A stretch of DNA of 18,793 nucleotides from Planctomycetota bacterium (lineage in GTDB: Bacteria; Planctomycetota; Phycisphaerae; Sedimentisphaerales; Anaerobacaceae): NCBI GenBank assembly GCA_020344865.1, contig CP070830.1, positions 1,944,899 to 1,963,691 on the forward strand, given 5' to 3'. This document shows positions 7,506-15,032 of this stretch, one piece after another. Position 1 is the stretch's first letter, and each line of letters starts with the position of its first letter. The notes below the pieces were generated by a model. It was not told the DNA's origin and made no database searches. It saw nothing but the letters and a program-made list of their open reading frames with translations. Both the position numbers and the translations under genes were made by a program.

Positions 7506-7766
7506 TTAGCTCTTTCCGCCGCCAAGAAGCTTCTTTAGATATTCGTTTTCCCGCCGAGTAGCCTCTAAATCGAAGAGCTTATATTTGATGCACACCCGCA
7601 GGTAATCGATGGATTCCTGCAGATTATCGACGTTTTTCTGCAGCTTTTTATGACGCTCTTGCGCCTGTTTGCTGAGCACGGCCGGCTTCTTGTGCCGCGG
7701 ATCGATGAGTCCCCCGAACTCTTCGACCAGCTCTCTTAGTTTGTCTTCCGGCTTTGATTTTTCCAT
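7506..7766 (-). CDS. small coiled-coil protein, unknown function
   Basis: 86 aa from the ATG at 7766 (MEKSKPEDK). The frame stays open back to 7862, but the upstream residues look unlike a protein. AAGGAGC sits 15 nt before this ATG and 12 nt before the adjacent in-frame GTG (7769), so the true start could be that GTG. The N-terminal third is acidic (DKLRELVEEFGGLIDP), followed by a basic segment (RHKKPAVLSKQAQERHKK). The last 50 residues look like an amphipathic coiled coil (NVDNLQESIDYLRVCIKYKLFDLEATRREN). There are no membrane segments and no catalytic motif. I do not recognise the family. The clean start, heptad pattern and stop argue for a real gene. Confidence 0.55.
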   Translation of the reverse strand: MEKSKPEDKLRELVEEFGGLIDPRHKKPAVLSKQAQERHKKLQKNVDNLQESIDYLRVCIKYKLFDLEATRRENEYLKKLLGGGKS

Positions 7767-8152
7767 CACACTCGCACTACGCTCCTTATCGAGCCGGCTT
7801 GCCTTTCCGTCACCCCTGCGCAGACTCACAGCGGCCGCTCGATTAACGAACGTGTTGTGCAAAACCTATACCCGAAAGTCCTAAAAACCGGCCTCCCGCC
7901 GCTTCCGAAATCATACCCCCCCCAGACACAGCCTTCCGATGCGACTTCAAGTGCCGTCCTTGACCTTTATCCGGATGCGTCCGAAAACAGCCCTTATATG
8001 GGTTAAAACCCTGCGTTGCTAAAAATCAACATCTGCTGCCCGCTGCATCTGTCCCCACCCACAACGATTCCAACAAATATCGCCTACAGCCCGCGTTGAT
8101 TACCGTAAACACGACGATTGGTCGTGGGCTGAAAATCGTACTTATCCGTCGC
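7767..8152. other. intergenic region without a recognisable gene
   Basis: About 390 bases between the small coiled-coil gene and the serpin terminator. A plus-strand frame crosses part of it but continues antisense into the serpin gene and lacks a ribosome binding site. Short dyads are visible (ACGAC-GATTG-GTCGT at about 8110-8124, GGGTT-AA-AACCC near 7999), but nothing long enough to call an RNA gene. Confidence 0.5.
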
Positions 8153-8203
8153 AAAAAAAGCATTGGGCACACGCAGTTTTCTAGATGTTTTTGTCGGCCC
8201 AAT
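8153..8203 (-). terminator. intrinsic terminator of the serpin gene
   Basis: On the minus strand, just after the serpin stop (8210-8212), ATTGGGC (8203-8197) pairs with GCCCAAT (8168-8162). A GC step and then seven T (complement of 8159-8153) follow. The stem is only 7 bp and the loop is 28 nt, so it is longer-looped than a classic terminator, but the position and T-run fit well. Confidence 0.6.
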
Positions 8204-8209
8204 TTCCCC

Positions 8210-9466
8210 TTAGTCTTTCGGATTCATTACCCGGCCGATAAACAGAATGCTGCCCGATTGGTTATCACGAATGAAAAACACAAATGGATGGTCTGCGCGA
8301 AAAACAGGTGTCGGTTCGGGCCGGACAGCCGTTACGCCGACAACCACCGCGGTTGCCCCCGCCGCCTCTGTACCCTCTTCGTTGACGTCGACGTAGGCCT
8401 TGTGGATGACCGCAGAAATAAAAAGGTCTCTTTTGCCGTTCATCCCCGAAAAATCTGCATCCGCCGAAAAGGCGTCCGTCATTCCCATCGATTTTAGAAC
8501 CTCGGCCAGAGCGAATTGGCTGGTCATCTTGAACTTGGGGATGGATACGATGACCTCCTGCTCGCGCAGTTCAGCCGTCCAATTTGAAAGGTTTTCCCCG
8601 GTGATTGTCTTACCGAAGTCCGTGAGCCCGTCAAATTTCTTCGGCAGCAGGATAATCATGGACAGCTCTTCATCAACATAGGCAAGTTCAAGACCCTGGA
8701 AATCCTCCGTCTCCATATATTTAAACTCACCGGTCTGGTTCATCATAGGTACGTTAATCTTTTTTCCATCAAGCAAAGTAAACGGTCCGTCTCTTGTGCT
8801 GTCGGCTTCAAACCGCTTGGCCCAGTTGCCCTTAAAGTAAACGGCATTAGTCAAAACCAGCCGTGTCAAGGTATTCAACACGCCTTTGGCGATGAGGTCC
8901 CTAATCTTGCCTCTGGTTTTCTTCTCTACCCAGGCGTTTATCATTTGTCGAGCAGTCTCAGTAGTCCTTATGAAATCGACCTCATTTAGCTTTCCACCGT
9001 AGCTGGTCTCGACAAGCTCCAGAAACTCTCTTAAAAATCCGTACCGCTTCTGGCCCCACAAAGCGTTGGCAACCGTGAGCTCGTAGGCACCTTTCTTGCC
9101 CCGGGCATTAAGGGCCTTTACGATAGTGCCGAACGCAGAATGGAACCGCTTCTGGTCGTGGGTCGACCCCGATGGAAGTTTTGTGTTCACCGTTGTCGGA
9201 AAGTGCAGCACGTCTGCCATTTGTGTTTCGGTTCTGCCACGCGCACCAGCATAAGTCATTGCCAGCGCCGTCGAGATGCTGTACGGTGAGAAAAACAGAT
9301 TCCCCTCCTGCTCGCTAAGTTTCGCGTATAATTCGAGCGCAAACTCATTGGCCCCTTTCACAACAGCCTCTGTCCCCGGCTTTTCAGCCTCCTCGTTGTG
9401 CGCGCACATCCCGGCTATAGACACCAGCGCCACCAACACCATAATTACGCACTTAAAGGTCCTCAT
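8210..9466 (-). CDS. secreted serpin-family protease inhibitor
   Basis: 418 aa from the ATG at 9466. A second in-frame ATG at 9487 would add seven residues in front of the signal peptide; neither has a good ribosome binding site. Residues 1-24 (MRTFKCVIMVLVALVSIAG) are an export signal. A cysteine follows shortly, but the context AGMC is not a proper lipobox. The serpin fold is clear: NALWGQKRYGF, LVLTNAVYFKGNWAKRF and the C-terminal HPFVFFIRDNQSGSILFIGRVMNP. The reactive-centre hinge EEGTEAAGATA has the small residues at P15-P9 that inhibitory serpins need to insert the loop. The scissile bond cannot be fixed, because the loop is two residues longer than in antitrypsin; Thr, Ala, Val and Arg near residues 379-382 are all candidates. 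It probably traps serine or cysteine proteases in the periplasm or outside the cell. Confidence 0.93.
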   Translation of the reverse strand: MRTFKCVIMVLVALVSIAGMCAHNEEAEKPGTEAVVKGANEFALELYAKLSEQEGNLFFSPYSISTALAMTYAGARGRTETQMADVLHFPTTVNTKLPSGSTHDQKRFHSAFGTIVKALNARGKKGAYELTVANALWGQKRYGFLREFLELVETSYGGKLNEVDFIRTTETARQMINAWVEKKTRGKIRDLIAKGVLNTLTRLVLTNAVYFKGNWAKRFEADSTRDGPFTLLDGKKINVPMMNQTGEFKYMETEDFQGLELAYVDEELSMIILLPKKFDGLTDFGKTITGENLSNWTAELREQEVIVSIPKFKMTSQFALAEVLKSMGMTDAFSADADFSGMNGKRDLFISAVIHKAYVDVNEEGTEAAGATAVVVGVTAVRPEPTPVFRADHPFVFFIRDNQSGSILFIGRVMNPKD

Positions 9467-9528
9467 ATTTACTGCCAATGCGCTCATAAAAGCACGAATT
9501 GACGCCCATCAAATAGGCTTTTCAACCA

Positions 9529-9558
9529 TTGACAAGACCATACCACAAACATTATAAT
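9529..9558 (+). promoter_or_regulatory. perfect-consensus sigma-70-type promoter
   Basis: TTGACA at 9529-9534, an 18-nt spacer and TATAAT at 9553-9558. The predicted transcript start is near 9565, about 50 nt before the ATG at 9616. The -35 box lies only about 60 bases upstream of the divergent serpin start. Confidence 0.8.
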
Positions 9559-9615
9559 ATATGCTTAATAGATTCAAATTACTCACCAAAAAATTCCTTT
9601 TGAAAAAGGGTAATT

Positions 9616-10635
9616 ATGGACCTCGGAAAAGACAGCCCAATATGGCGGTATAAGTGGCACATTGTCATTGTTGTCGTAGTGGTATCGCTCGTATTGCTGT
9701 TCTCGGTTTTCACAAACGGCCGCCGCTCCTCTGCGGGTGTCTCGACCGGAGTAACAACCAAGGTCTCAACCGGTGGTTTCATCTGGACCTTCGCCGGTTT
9801 TATGATTGTACTGGCAATTTTATTGACCATCCCAAAGGTATCAAAAATCCTCGATACGCTTCAGGAAAGTGACGCAAAGCTCGACAAAATAGCTGAGACG
9901 ATGGAAAAAAACCGCTCCGTCCTCAACCAGGTCAATCAAAGTGCCAGGCTCAGCGAAACAGCCAAGGCCATCGCCTTCCGGGATGCCGACAGGCAATCCC
10001 TTCGCGAGGCCGTCTTCGAAAAGCTCCAGCAGAAAGAATTTGATACCGCATACGAAATGATTGATGAAATTGCTCACGCGACTATATATCAGGAACTCGT
10101 CAAGCAGCTGCGAGACGAAGCCGATAGATATCGCGACGCCAGCGACCAGGAGCGGATAAATCAGGTCATTGCACATATCGAAAGGCTCTTCGACAGCTAC
10201 CAGTGGGCCAAGGCAAGCATGCTGATTGAACGCCTGATTAAGGCCGAGCCCGAATCCGAAAAAGCAAAAGCAATGCGACAGAAACTGCTCGATAGAAAGG
10301 ACGAGCGCAAAAAGACACTACTGGCGGCCTGGGACGATGCCGTAAAGCGAGAGGACACCGACCGAAGCCTTGAGCTGCTAAGAGAGCTGGACCAGTACCT
10401 GAGCCCGAACGAGGGGCTGGCTCTCCAGCAGGCGGCAAGAGGTGTCTTCAGAAACAAATTGCACAGTCTCGGAGTGCAGTTCTCACTCGCCGTCTCGGAG
10501 AAGGATTGGGAAAGGGCCCTCGAAACCGGCCATCAGATTATGCGCGGTTTCCCAAACAGCAGAATGGCTGAGGAAATCCGCGAAAAGTGGGATATCTTAA
10601 AGCAGAAAGTCAAACAGGAAAAGAAAAATACTTAG
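9616..10635 (+). CDS. two-transmembrane-helix protein with long helical C-terminal domain
   Basis: 339 aa. The ATG at 9616 follows AAAAAGGG (about 9603-9610). Two hydrophobic helices lie at about residues 14-33 and 54-72, joined by a Ser/Thr/Gly-rich loop (SSAGVSTGVTTKVSTGG). Residues 75-110 form a probable coiled coil (LQESDAKLDKIAETMEKN). The rest is all-helical with TPR-like paired helices, for example EFDTAYEMIDEIAHA, YQWAKASMLIERLIKAEPES and DWERALETGHQIMRGFPNS. The C-terminal domain probably lies in the cytoplasm and binds a protein partner. I do not recognise a named family. A perfect consensus promoter suggests strong expression. Confidence 0.8.
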   Translation: MDLGKDSPIWRYKWHIVIVVVVVSLVLLFSVFTNGRRSSAGVSTGVTTKVSTGGFIWTFAGFMIVLAILLTIPKVSKILDTLQESDAKLDKIAETMEKNRSVLNQVNQSARLSETAKAIAFRDADRQSLREAVFEKLQQKEFDTAYEMIDEIAHATIYQELVKQLRDEADRYRDASDQERINQVIAHIERLFDSYQWAKASMLIERLIKAEPESEKAKAMRQKLLDRKDERKKTLLAAWDDAVKREDTDRSLELLRELDQYLSPNEGLALQQAARGVFRNKLHSLGVQFSLAVSEKDWERALETGHQIMRGFPNSRMAEEIREKWDILKQKVKQEKKNT

Positions 10636-10674
10636 AAGACTCCCTTTCTGCTTACCTCGTCCGCCTCACGCGTA

Positions 10675-11220
10675 CTACTTAAAATCAAACAGAGATTGTG
10701 TCTTGATCATCGTCACCTGGTCCGGATACGCCGCGAACGTGTGGATGTGCAGTTCCGTCTTTCTCGCCTCAAAATCAACATAGCAGAACGGCTGCAGGCC
10801 GCCAATCTCCAACTCAGGAAACTTCACGAACATGCCCCGGTTCCGGGCGAAACGCTCAAGGTCCGTATGGCTCTGACGATACAAATTGGTGCTCATCTTC
10901 TCAATTTGAAAATCGGTCATATAGCTTACGCCGCGGCTCAAAGTGCACTTGTGGGAACGCGGACCACGGAAGCGGAAACGCTCAATCAGACCTCGCTGCG
11001 GAAGCATCTGCCCCGGCGCGCTTACGACCTCGCTAAGGCACAGACCCCCGCTATGAACGCTGACAACGTGCGTGCACCCCGTAACCCAGATATCAGCCTC
11101 GTATTTGCCCGTCTTTAGCTGCCGCTTGGCGTATATCTGAAAAAGCTCCGGGTGCAGTGGTCTTTGAAAAAGACTGAACGTCAGTTCTTCGATAGCTACG
11201 TTGATTTGCGGTAATTCCAT
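10675..11220 (-). CDS. DUF2617-like protein of unknown function
   Basis: 181 aa; ATG at 11220 with a weak ribosome binding site. No membrane segment or signal peptide. The segment ADIWVTGCTHVVSV, followed by LCLSEVV and a Pro-Gly turn, then FRFRGPRSHKC, resembles the DUF2617 family, in which a GxSHxV strand and an ET/SE-VxxxPG turn are conserved. This is a match from memory, not a search. The C-terminal part (LEIGGLQPFCYVDF, ELHIHTFAAYPDQ) carries two His of unknown role. It converges on the membrane protein gene ending at 10635, with 39 bases between the two stops. A promoter candidate lies at 11264-11292. Confidence 0.75.
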   Translation of the reverse strand: MELPQINVAIEELTFSLFQRPLHPELFQIYAKRQLKTGKYEADIWVTGCTHVVSVHSGGLCLSEVVSAPGQMLPQRGLIERFRFRGPRSHKCTLSRGVSYMTDFQIEKMSTNLYRQSHTDLERFARNRGMFVKFPELEIGGLQPFCYVDFEARKTELHIHTFAAYPDQVTMIKTQSLFDFK

Positions 11221-11263
11221 AAAGTATTCTCAAAAGAAAACATTTGCTGCCAATCGTGCCCTC

Positions 11264-11292
11264 ATTATACGAAAAACGCCCCGTTTATTCAA
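11264..11292 (-). promoter_or_regulatory. sigma-70-type promoter for the DUF2617-like gene
   Basis: On the minus strand, TTGAAT (11292-11287), a 17-nt spacer and TATAAT (11269-11264). The -10 is perfect and the -35 matches four of six. The start codon is 44 bases downstream of the -10 box. Confidence 0.6.
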
Positions 11293-11372
11293 GCGCAATA
11301 TCAGTGTTGATAAGGTCGATTTCCGGCCTTATCGGACTATTATTCCGCAAGTTCCGCAGGCTAAAAGACTAA

Positions 11373-11433
11373 CAGCAGTAAAGTTTTTTGCAAAAATTTA
11401 ATAAACCCTTAACCCGCTGATTTTTTACTGCTG
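11373..11433. repeat. 10-bp inverted repeat spanning the stop codon of the CPBP gene
   Basis: CAGCAGTAAA at 11373-11382 is perfectly complementary to TTTACTGCTG at 11424-11433, with 41 bases between. The second arm contains the last two Gln codons and the stop codon of the minus-strand CPBP gene. In the minus-strand transcript the hairpin is followed by a T-rich but interrupted stretch (TTAGTCTTTT). It could be a transcript-end structure. A further 7-bp dyad (GATAAGG/CCTTATC) lies at 11309-11333. Confidence 0.6.
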
Positions 11434-12309
11434 GAAAAAGACGCTGTTGATAACAGTCGCGATAATATCGTAGAAAGCATGAGTCCCGGCCGTAACACCA
11501 AAGCCGCGTATCGAAAAAAGCACCGCAAAATACACACCCGCGACCGCCCGAAAACTAAACTCCATCCAGTTAAAAGGGCCGCTCTGGGCGAATCGACCCT
11601 CAAGATATACTATGTGATGATGCACGCTAAATAGCGCCGCCGAAATAACCACCGCGAGAATGATGGAGTTCCTTCTACTCAGCCGCAAAACATCTTGGAA
11701 TAGCATCATCAAAAGGCATATCAAAATCAGCCGAAAAACAAGCTCCTCATAAATCCCCGCCCCTATACCGGTAACAATATTGGCAAGCAGAGAACCGCCC
11801 CCCGCCGCATCAGGGCTGCCCTCCACGCTCGCCGACAAAACGACCGCCGTGTTTGGCCCCGGCGCCAAAGTCTTGTCAAACCAGCCAACATCCGCCTCGG
11901 ACACAACCGAGGTATTCAAAAATAAACTCAGCACAATCAGAGGTACCGCAAGCAAAACGCACTCAACTGCCATCGGCCACATATCGCCGATGCCGAAGCT
12001 CCACCGCTTGCGAGACGCCACTTGCAGCGCCGCCAGAATAATCACCACCGTCAACGGAGGCATCATCCACGCCAACCTGCTGCCAAAACCAAGGTATTCG
12101 AGAAAATTCTGGAGCCATACAAACGCCACCACTCGCACCTGAGATTGGCTAAGCACATCTGTATTAATGAAAATCGTGCCGAGCTCGTAGAAGACAATAA
12201 ACGGCAGCAGAAAAACCATGGCGTAAACCGGACGGGACGTCCGTTCAAAATAAGAATCCCGCGCAAAGTTGAGCAGTTGGCCCGTGCTGTACTTGTGATT
12301 GCCTTTCAT
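11425..12309 (-). CDS. CPBP family intramembrane glutamic endopeptidase
   Basis: 294 aa; ATG at 12309 preceded by AAGGCGG. Several hydrophobic helices are visible (about 28-48, 78-97, 112-131, 171-204, 214-232, 254-270). The family signatures are all present in order: E188-E189-x3-R193 (YEELVFR), F227-x3-H231 (FSVHH) and H277-x3-D281 (THAFYD). These give the catalytic Glu and His of the Rce1/CAAX-type fold, so it is likely an active membrane protease. The substrate is unknown; bacterial members act in bacteriocin immunity, prenyl-protein or peptide processing, and stress signalling. No bacteriocin gene is adjacent. It is divergent from the glycosylase gene at 12465. Confidence 0.92.
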   Translation of the reverse strand: MKGNHKYSTGQLLNFARDSYFERTSRPVYAMVFLLPFIVFYELGTIFINTDVLSQSQVRVVAFVWLQNFLEYLGFGSRLAWMMPPLTVVIILAALQVASRKRWSFGIGDMWPMAVECVLLAVPLIVLSLFLNTSVVSEADVGWFDKTLAPGPNTAVVLSASVEGSPDAAGGGSLLANIVTGIGAGIYEELVFRLILICLLMMLFQDVLRLSRRNSIILAVVISAALFSVHHHIVYLEGRFAQSGPFNWMEFSFRAVAGVYFAVLFSIRGFGVTAGTHAFYDIIATVINSVFFQQ

Positions 12310-12464
12310 AACAACCGCCTTGTTGCCCTACATAACGTCCCTGTTTTTTGATGCCGCCCCCCAAAAATTGGTTGACCGCATCACTTAAATTTCGCAGAGT
12401 TTAACCAAAATAAGCGAAAATTACAACAGCTAAACACATCTGTTTGGTTAGAACGACAATTAAA

Positions 12465-13130
12465 ATGATTACTGAACAATTAACCGAAATCTACCAGCTG
12501 CTCCTCGACCGCTTCGGCCCTCAGCACTGGTGGCCCGGCGAGACGCAGTTCGAGATAATCACCGGTGCCATCCTCACCCAGAACACAAACTGGACCAACG
12601 TAGAAAAGGCAATAGATAATCTAAAATCCGCCGACCTCTTGACCCCCGAAAAGCTCTACCATCTTGATGTCTCTAATCTTGCCAAAATCATCAAACCGGC
12701 TGGCTATTACAACATAAAAGCAAAACGACTCAAAAACTTTATCAATTGGCTTTTTCAAAACTACGACGGCGGGCTGGCGAATCTCGAAAACCTCGACACC
12801 GACCGGTTAAGGGCCGAGCTGTTGGCCGTAACAGGCATAGGCCGCGAAACCGCCGATTCGATATTGCTTTATGCCTTCAACAGGGAAATCTTTGTCATTG
12901 ATGCCTACACCGCCCGCGTGGCCGTTCGTCACGGCCTAATCGAGCCGCAGGCCGACTACGAGCAGCTAAGAGAACTGTTCCAGTCAAACCTGCCGCAGGA
13001 TTCTCAGCTCTTCAATGAATACCACGCTTTGCTGGTTAAGGTCGGAAAGGAATTCTGCAAGCCAAAGGCAAAATGCCCCGGCTGCCCCCTCCAAAATCTC
13101 CCGCATACCACCGATATCGATTCCTTTTAG
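12465..13130 (+). CDS. endonuclease III-family DNA glycosylase, MagIII-like
   Basis: 221 aa from the ATG at 12465; an in-frame TTG at 12444 is possible, and neither has a ribosome binding site. The HhH-GPD fold is clear: LTQNTNWTNVEKAIDNL (residues 37-53), the hairpin-helix-hairpin AVTGIGRETADSILLYA (121-137) and the catalytic Asp D146 (FVIDAYTAR). The Lys used by bifunctional endonuclease III is Glu (E128) here, so a monofunctional glycosylase is expected. HWWPGETQFEIITGAILTQNT and KPAGYYNIKAKRL strongly recall H. pylori MagIII, a 3-methyladenine DNA glycosylase. The C-terminus keeps three cysteines, C198, C204 and C207 (CKPKAKCPGC), but the fourth Fe-S ligand is absent. A role in base-excision repair of alkylated bases is inferred. 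Confidence 0.88.
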   Translation: MITEQLTEIYQLLLDRFGPQHWWPGETQFEIITGAILTQNTNWTNVEKAIDNLKSADLLTPEKLYHLDVSNLAKIIKPAGYYNIKAKRLKNFINWLFQNYDGGLANLENLDTDRLRAELLAVTGIGRETADSILLYAFNREIFVIDAYTARVAVRHGLIEPQADYEQLRELFQSNLPQDSQLFNEYHALLVKVGKEFCKPKAKCPGCPLQNLPHTTDIDSF

Positions 13131-13211
13131 CAATTATCCCCCCAACTGCACACCAGTCTATTTCCCTATAGCTAAGCAAGGCGCCTTCTCTGTAAAATCC
13201 GCAATGATATA

Positions 13212-13239
13212 TTGACAAACAGCTTTTTTTATGCATACT
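13212..13239 (+). promoter_or_regulatory. candidate promoter upstream of the glutamate-synthase-like gene
   Basis: TTGACA at 13212-13217, a 16-nt spacer and CATACT at 13234-13239 (four of six). The implied leader of about 155 nt is long. It carries GGGC-ACATTC-GCCC (about 13316-13329) and a 6-bp GCCTGC/GCAGGC dyad, but nothing I can match to a riboswitch. Confidence 0.4.
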
Positions 13240-13400
13240 GCAGGTTTTCCTTTTTTTGACATAAGAGAAACTGATAAGTGCTTTGGGAAATTGTGCTCAA
13301 AAGGCAAATTGCAACGGGCACATTCGCCCAAATAATAAACGCCTGCTTGTCGCCGCCACCCAAAACCATCGCAGGCAAATTACATTGAGCATTCTTTATC

Positions 13401-14918
13401 GTGACAGAAAAACAAAGACAGGAAATCCTCCAACGGCTTCTGGCAAAGCAAAAAGCCGGCCAGCTTAAGCCCGCCGACAGATACGATATACCGCCTCAGG
13501 ATATGCCCGCGCAGGACCCCGTCGAAAGAACACGCAATATCAACGAGGTGGCCACCGGCTACACCCAAACACAGGCCCGACTGGAAGCGATGCGATGCCT
13601 GCAGTGCAAAAAGGCCCCCTGCATCAAAGGCTGCCCCGTACAAATAAGAATACAGGACTTCATAGCCGCCATAGCCGAAGGAGACTTCAAAAAGTCCCTC
13701 GACATAATCAAGGAAAACTCACTGCTGCCCGCCGTCTGTGGCCGCGTGTGTCCGCAGGAAGTCCAGTGCCAGCTCGAATGCACCGTAGGCAAAAAGTTCA
13801 AGGACGTCGACAAGGCCGTCTCAATAGGCCGCCTCGAAAGGTTTGCCGCCGACTATGACCAGAACCAAAACTCCATCCCCGCCGTGGCGCCGCAGACCCA
13901 AATGAAAGTGGCCGTAATCGGCTCAGGCCCGGGCGGCATCGTCGCCGCCGCCGACACCAGAAGAGCGGGCCACGATGTCACCGTATTCGAGGCGTTCCAC
14001 AAGCCCGGCGGCGTGATGGTCTACGGAATCCCCGAATTCAGACTGCCCAAGGCAATAGTCCAGGAAGAAATCGACACCCTCACCAAAATGGGCGTCAAAG
14101 TCGTCTGCAACTTCATCGTTGGCAGAACGAGAACCCTGAAACAACTTATGACCGAAGACGGTTTCGATGCGGTCTATATCGGCGTGGGGGCCGGCCTGCC
14201 GAGATTTATGGGCATCGAAGGTGAGTCTCTCATCGGTGTCTATAGCGCAAACGAGTACCTTACTCGCGCAAACCTCATGAAGGCCTATCAGTTCGGCTCC
14301 GGCGCCGACACCCCAATCGCACGCTCAAAGAAAGTCGCCGTCATCGGTGGCGGCAACGTCGCAATGGATTCAGCCCGGACAGCTGTGAGGCTCGGAGCGG
14401 AAAAAGTCTATTTGGTCTACCGTAGAAGTGAAAAGGAAATGCCCGCTCGAATCGAGGAAGTCCACCACGCTAAAGAAGAAGGCGTCGAGTTTCACATACT
14501 GCAGAGCCCAAAGCGGATAATTGGTAATGAAAACAGCCGCGTAACCGCTATCGAGTGCCTAAAGTACCGGCTTGGCGAGCCGGACGACTCCGGACGGCGA
14601 AGGCCTGTGCCAATCGACGGCTCCGAGTTTAAAATTGAACTCGACACCGTAATTATCGCCATCGGAAACCAGGCAAACCCGCTGATTCGCCAGACCACCC
14701 CCGGCCTTCAGTTCAATAAGTGGGGAAATATCATCGTCGACGAAAACTGCAAAACCTCGCTGGAAGGCGTCTACGCCGGCGGAGATATAGTCTTGGGTGC
14801 CGCGACTGTAATTCTGGCTATGGGACAGGGCAGAATTGCTGCCGATGCAATAAACAAATATCTCGCGCAAAAGAAGAATGCCCGCACAAACACACCCAAA
14901 CCCGTCGACCGCATTTGA
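13401..14918 (+). CDS. NADPH-dependent glutamate synthase small subunit / NfnB-type FAD oxidoreductase
   Basis: 505 aa from GTG 13401, the first possible start after an in-frame TGA at 13386; no ribosome binding site is visible. The N-terminal ferredoxin-like domain has two Fe-S cysteine sets, C66/C69/C74/C78 and C113/C117/C123/C127. An FAD-binding Rossmann motif follows (GSGPGG, 174-179), then a nucleotide-binding motif (GGGNVA, 316-321), and the C-terminal FAD motif YAGGDIV with ATVILAMGQGR. It moves electrons from NAD(P)H through FAD to a partner. The same family includes GltD, the stand-alone archaeal-type GltA, SudA, and NfnB of the ferredoxin:NADP+ transhydrogenase. Neither a glutamate synthase large subunit nor an NfnA/SudB gene is adjacent, so the partner is undecided. 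About 40 extra N-terminal residues precede the usual core. Confidence 0.9.
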   Translation: MTEKQRQEILQRLLAKQKAGQLKPADRYDIPPQDMPAQDPVERTRNINEVATGYTQTQARLEAMRCLQCKKAPCIKGCPVQIRIQDFIAAIAEGDFKKSLDIIKENSLLPAVCGRVCPQEVQCQLECTVGKKFKDVDKAVSIGRLERFAADYDQNQNSIPAVAPQTQMKVAVIGSGPGGIVAAADTRRAGHDVTVFEAFHKPGGVMVYGIPEFRLPKAIVQEEIDTLTKMGVKVVCNFIVGRTRTLKQLMTEDGFDAVYIGVGAGLPRFMGIEGESLIGVYSANEYLTRANLMKAYQFGSGADTPIARSKKVAVIGGGNVAMDSARTAVRLGAEKVYLVYRRSEKEMPARIEEVHHAKEEGVEFHILQSPKRIIGNENSRVTAIECLKYRLGEPDDSGRRRPVPIDGSEFKIELDTVIIAIGNQANPLIRQTTPGLQFNKWGNIIVDENCKTSLEGVYAGGDIVLGAATVILAMGQGRIAADAINKYLAQKKNARTNTPKPVDRI

Positions 14919-14943
14919 CAATCCGCCTTTCCTTTGATACTAT
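14915..14943 (+). promoter_or_regulatory. promoter overlapping the stop codon of the upstream gene
   Basis: TTGACA at 14915-14920 contains the TGA stop (14916-14918) of the flavoprotein gene. A 17-nt spacer and TACTAT (14938-14943, four of six) follow. It would start a separate transcript for the DUF1015-aminotransferase pair, about 85 bases before its ATG. Confidence 0.6.
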
Positions 14944-15032
14944 CTTTGTTTCTGCAGTTTTTGAGAATCACTGTAATTAATTTAGACCCGGATATTGGCC
15001 AAAGACTAATAAGGAATTTTCAGCAGGTGATA

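Noticed and set aside
8096..8497. 133-aa plus-strand open frame
   Set aside because: Its second half is antisense to the well-supported serpin, it overlaps the terminator, and it has no ribosome binding site.
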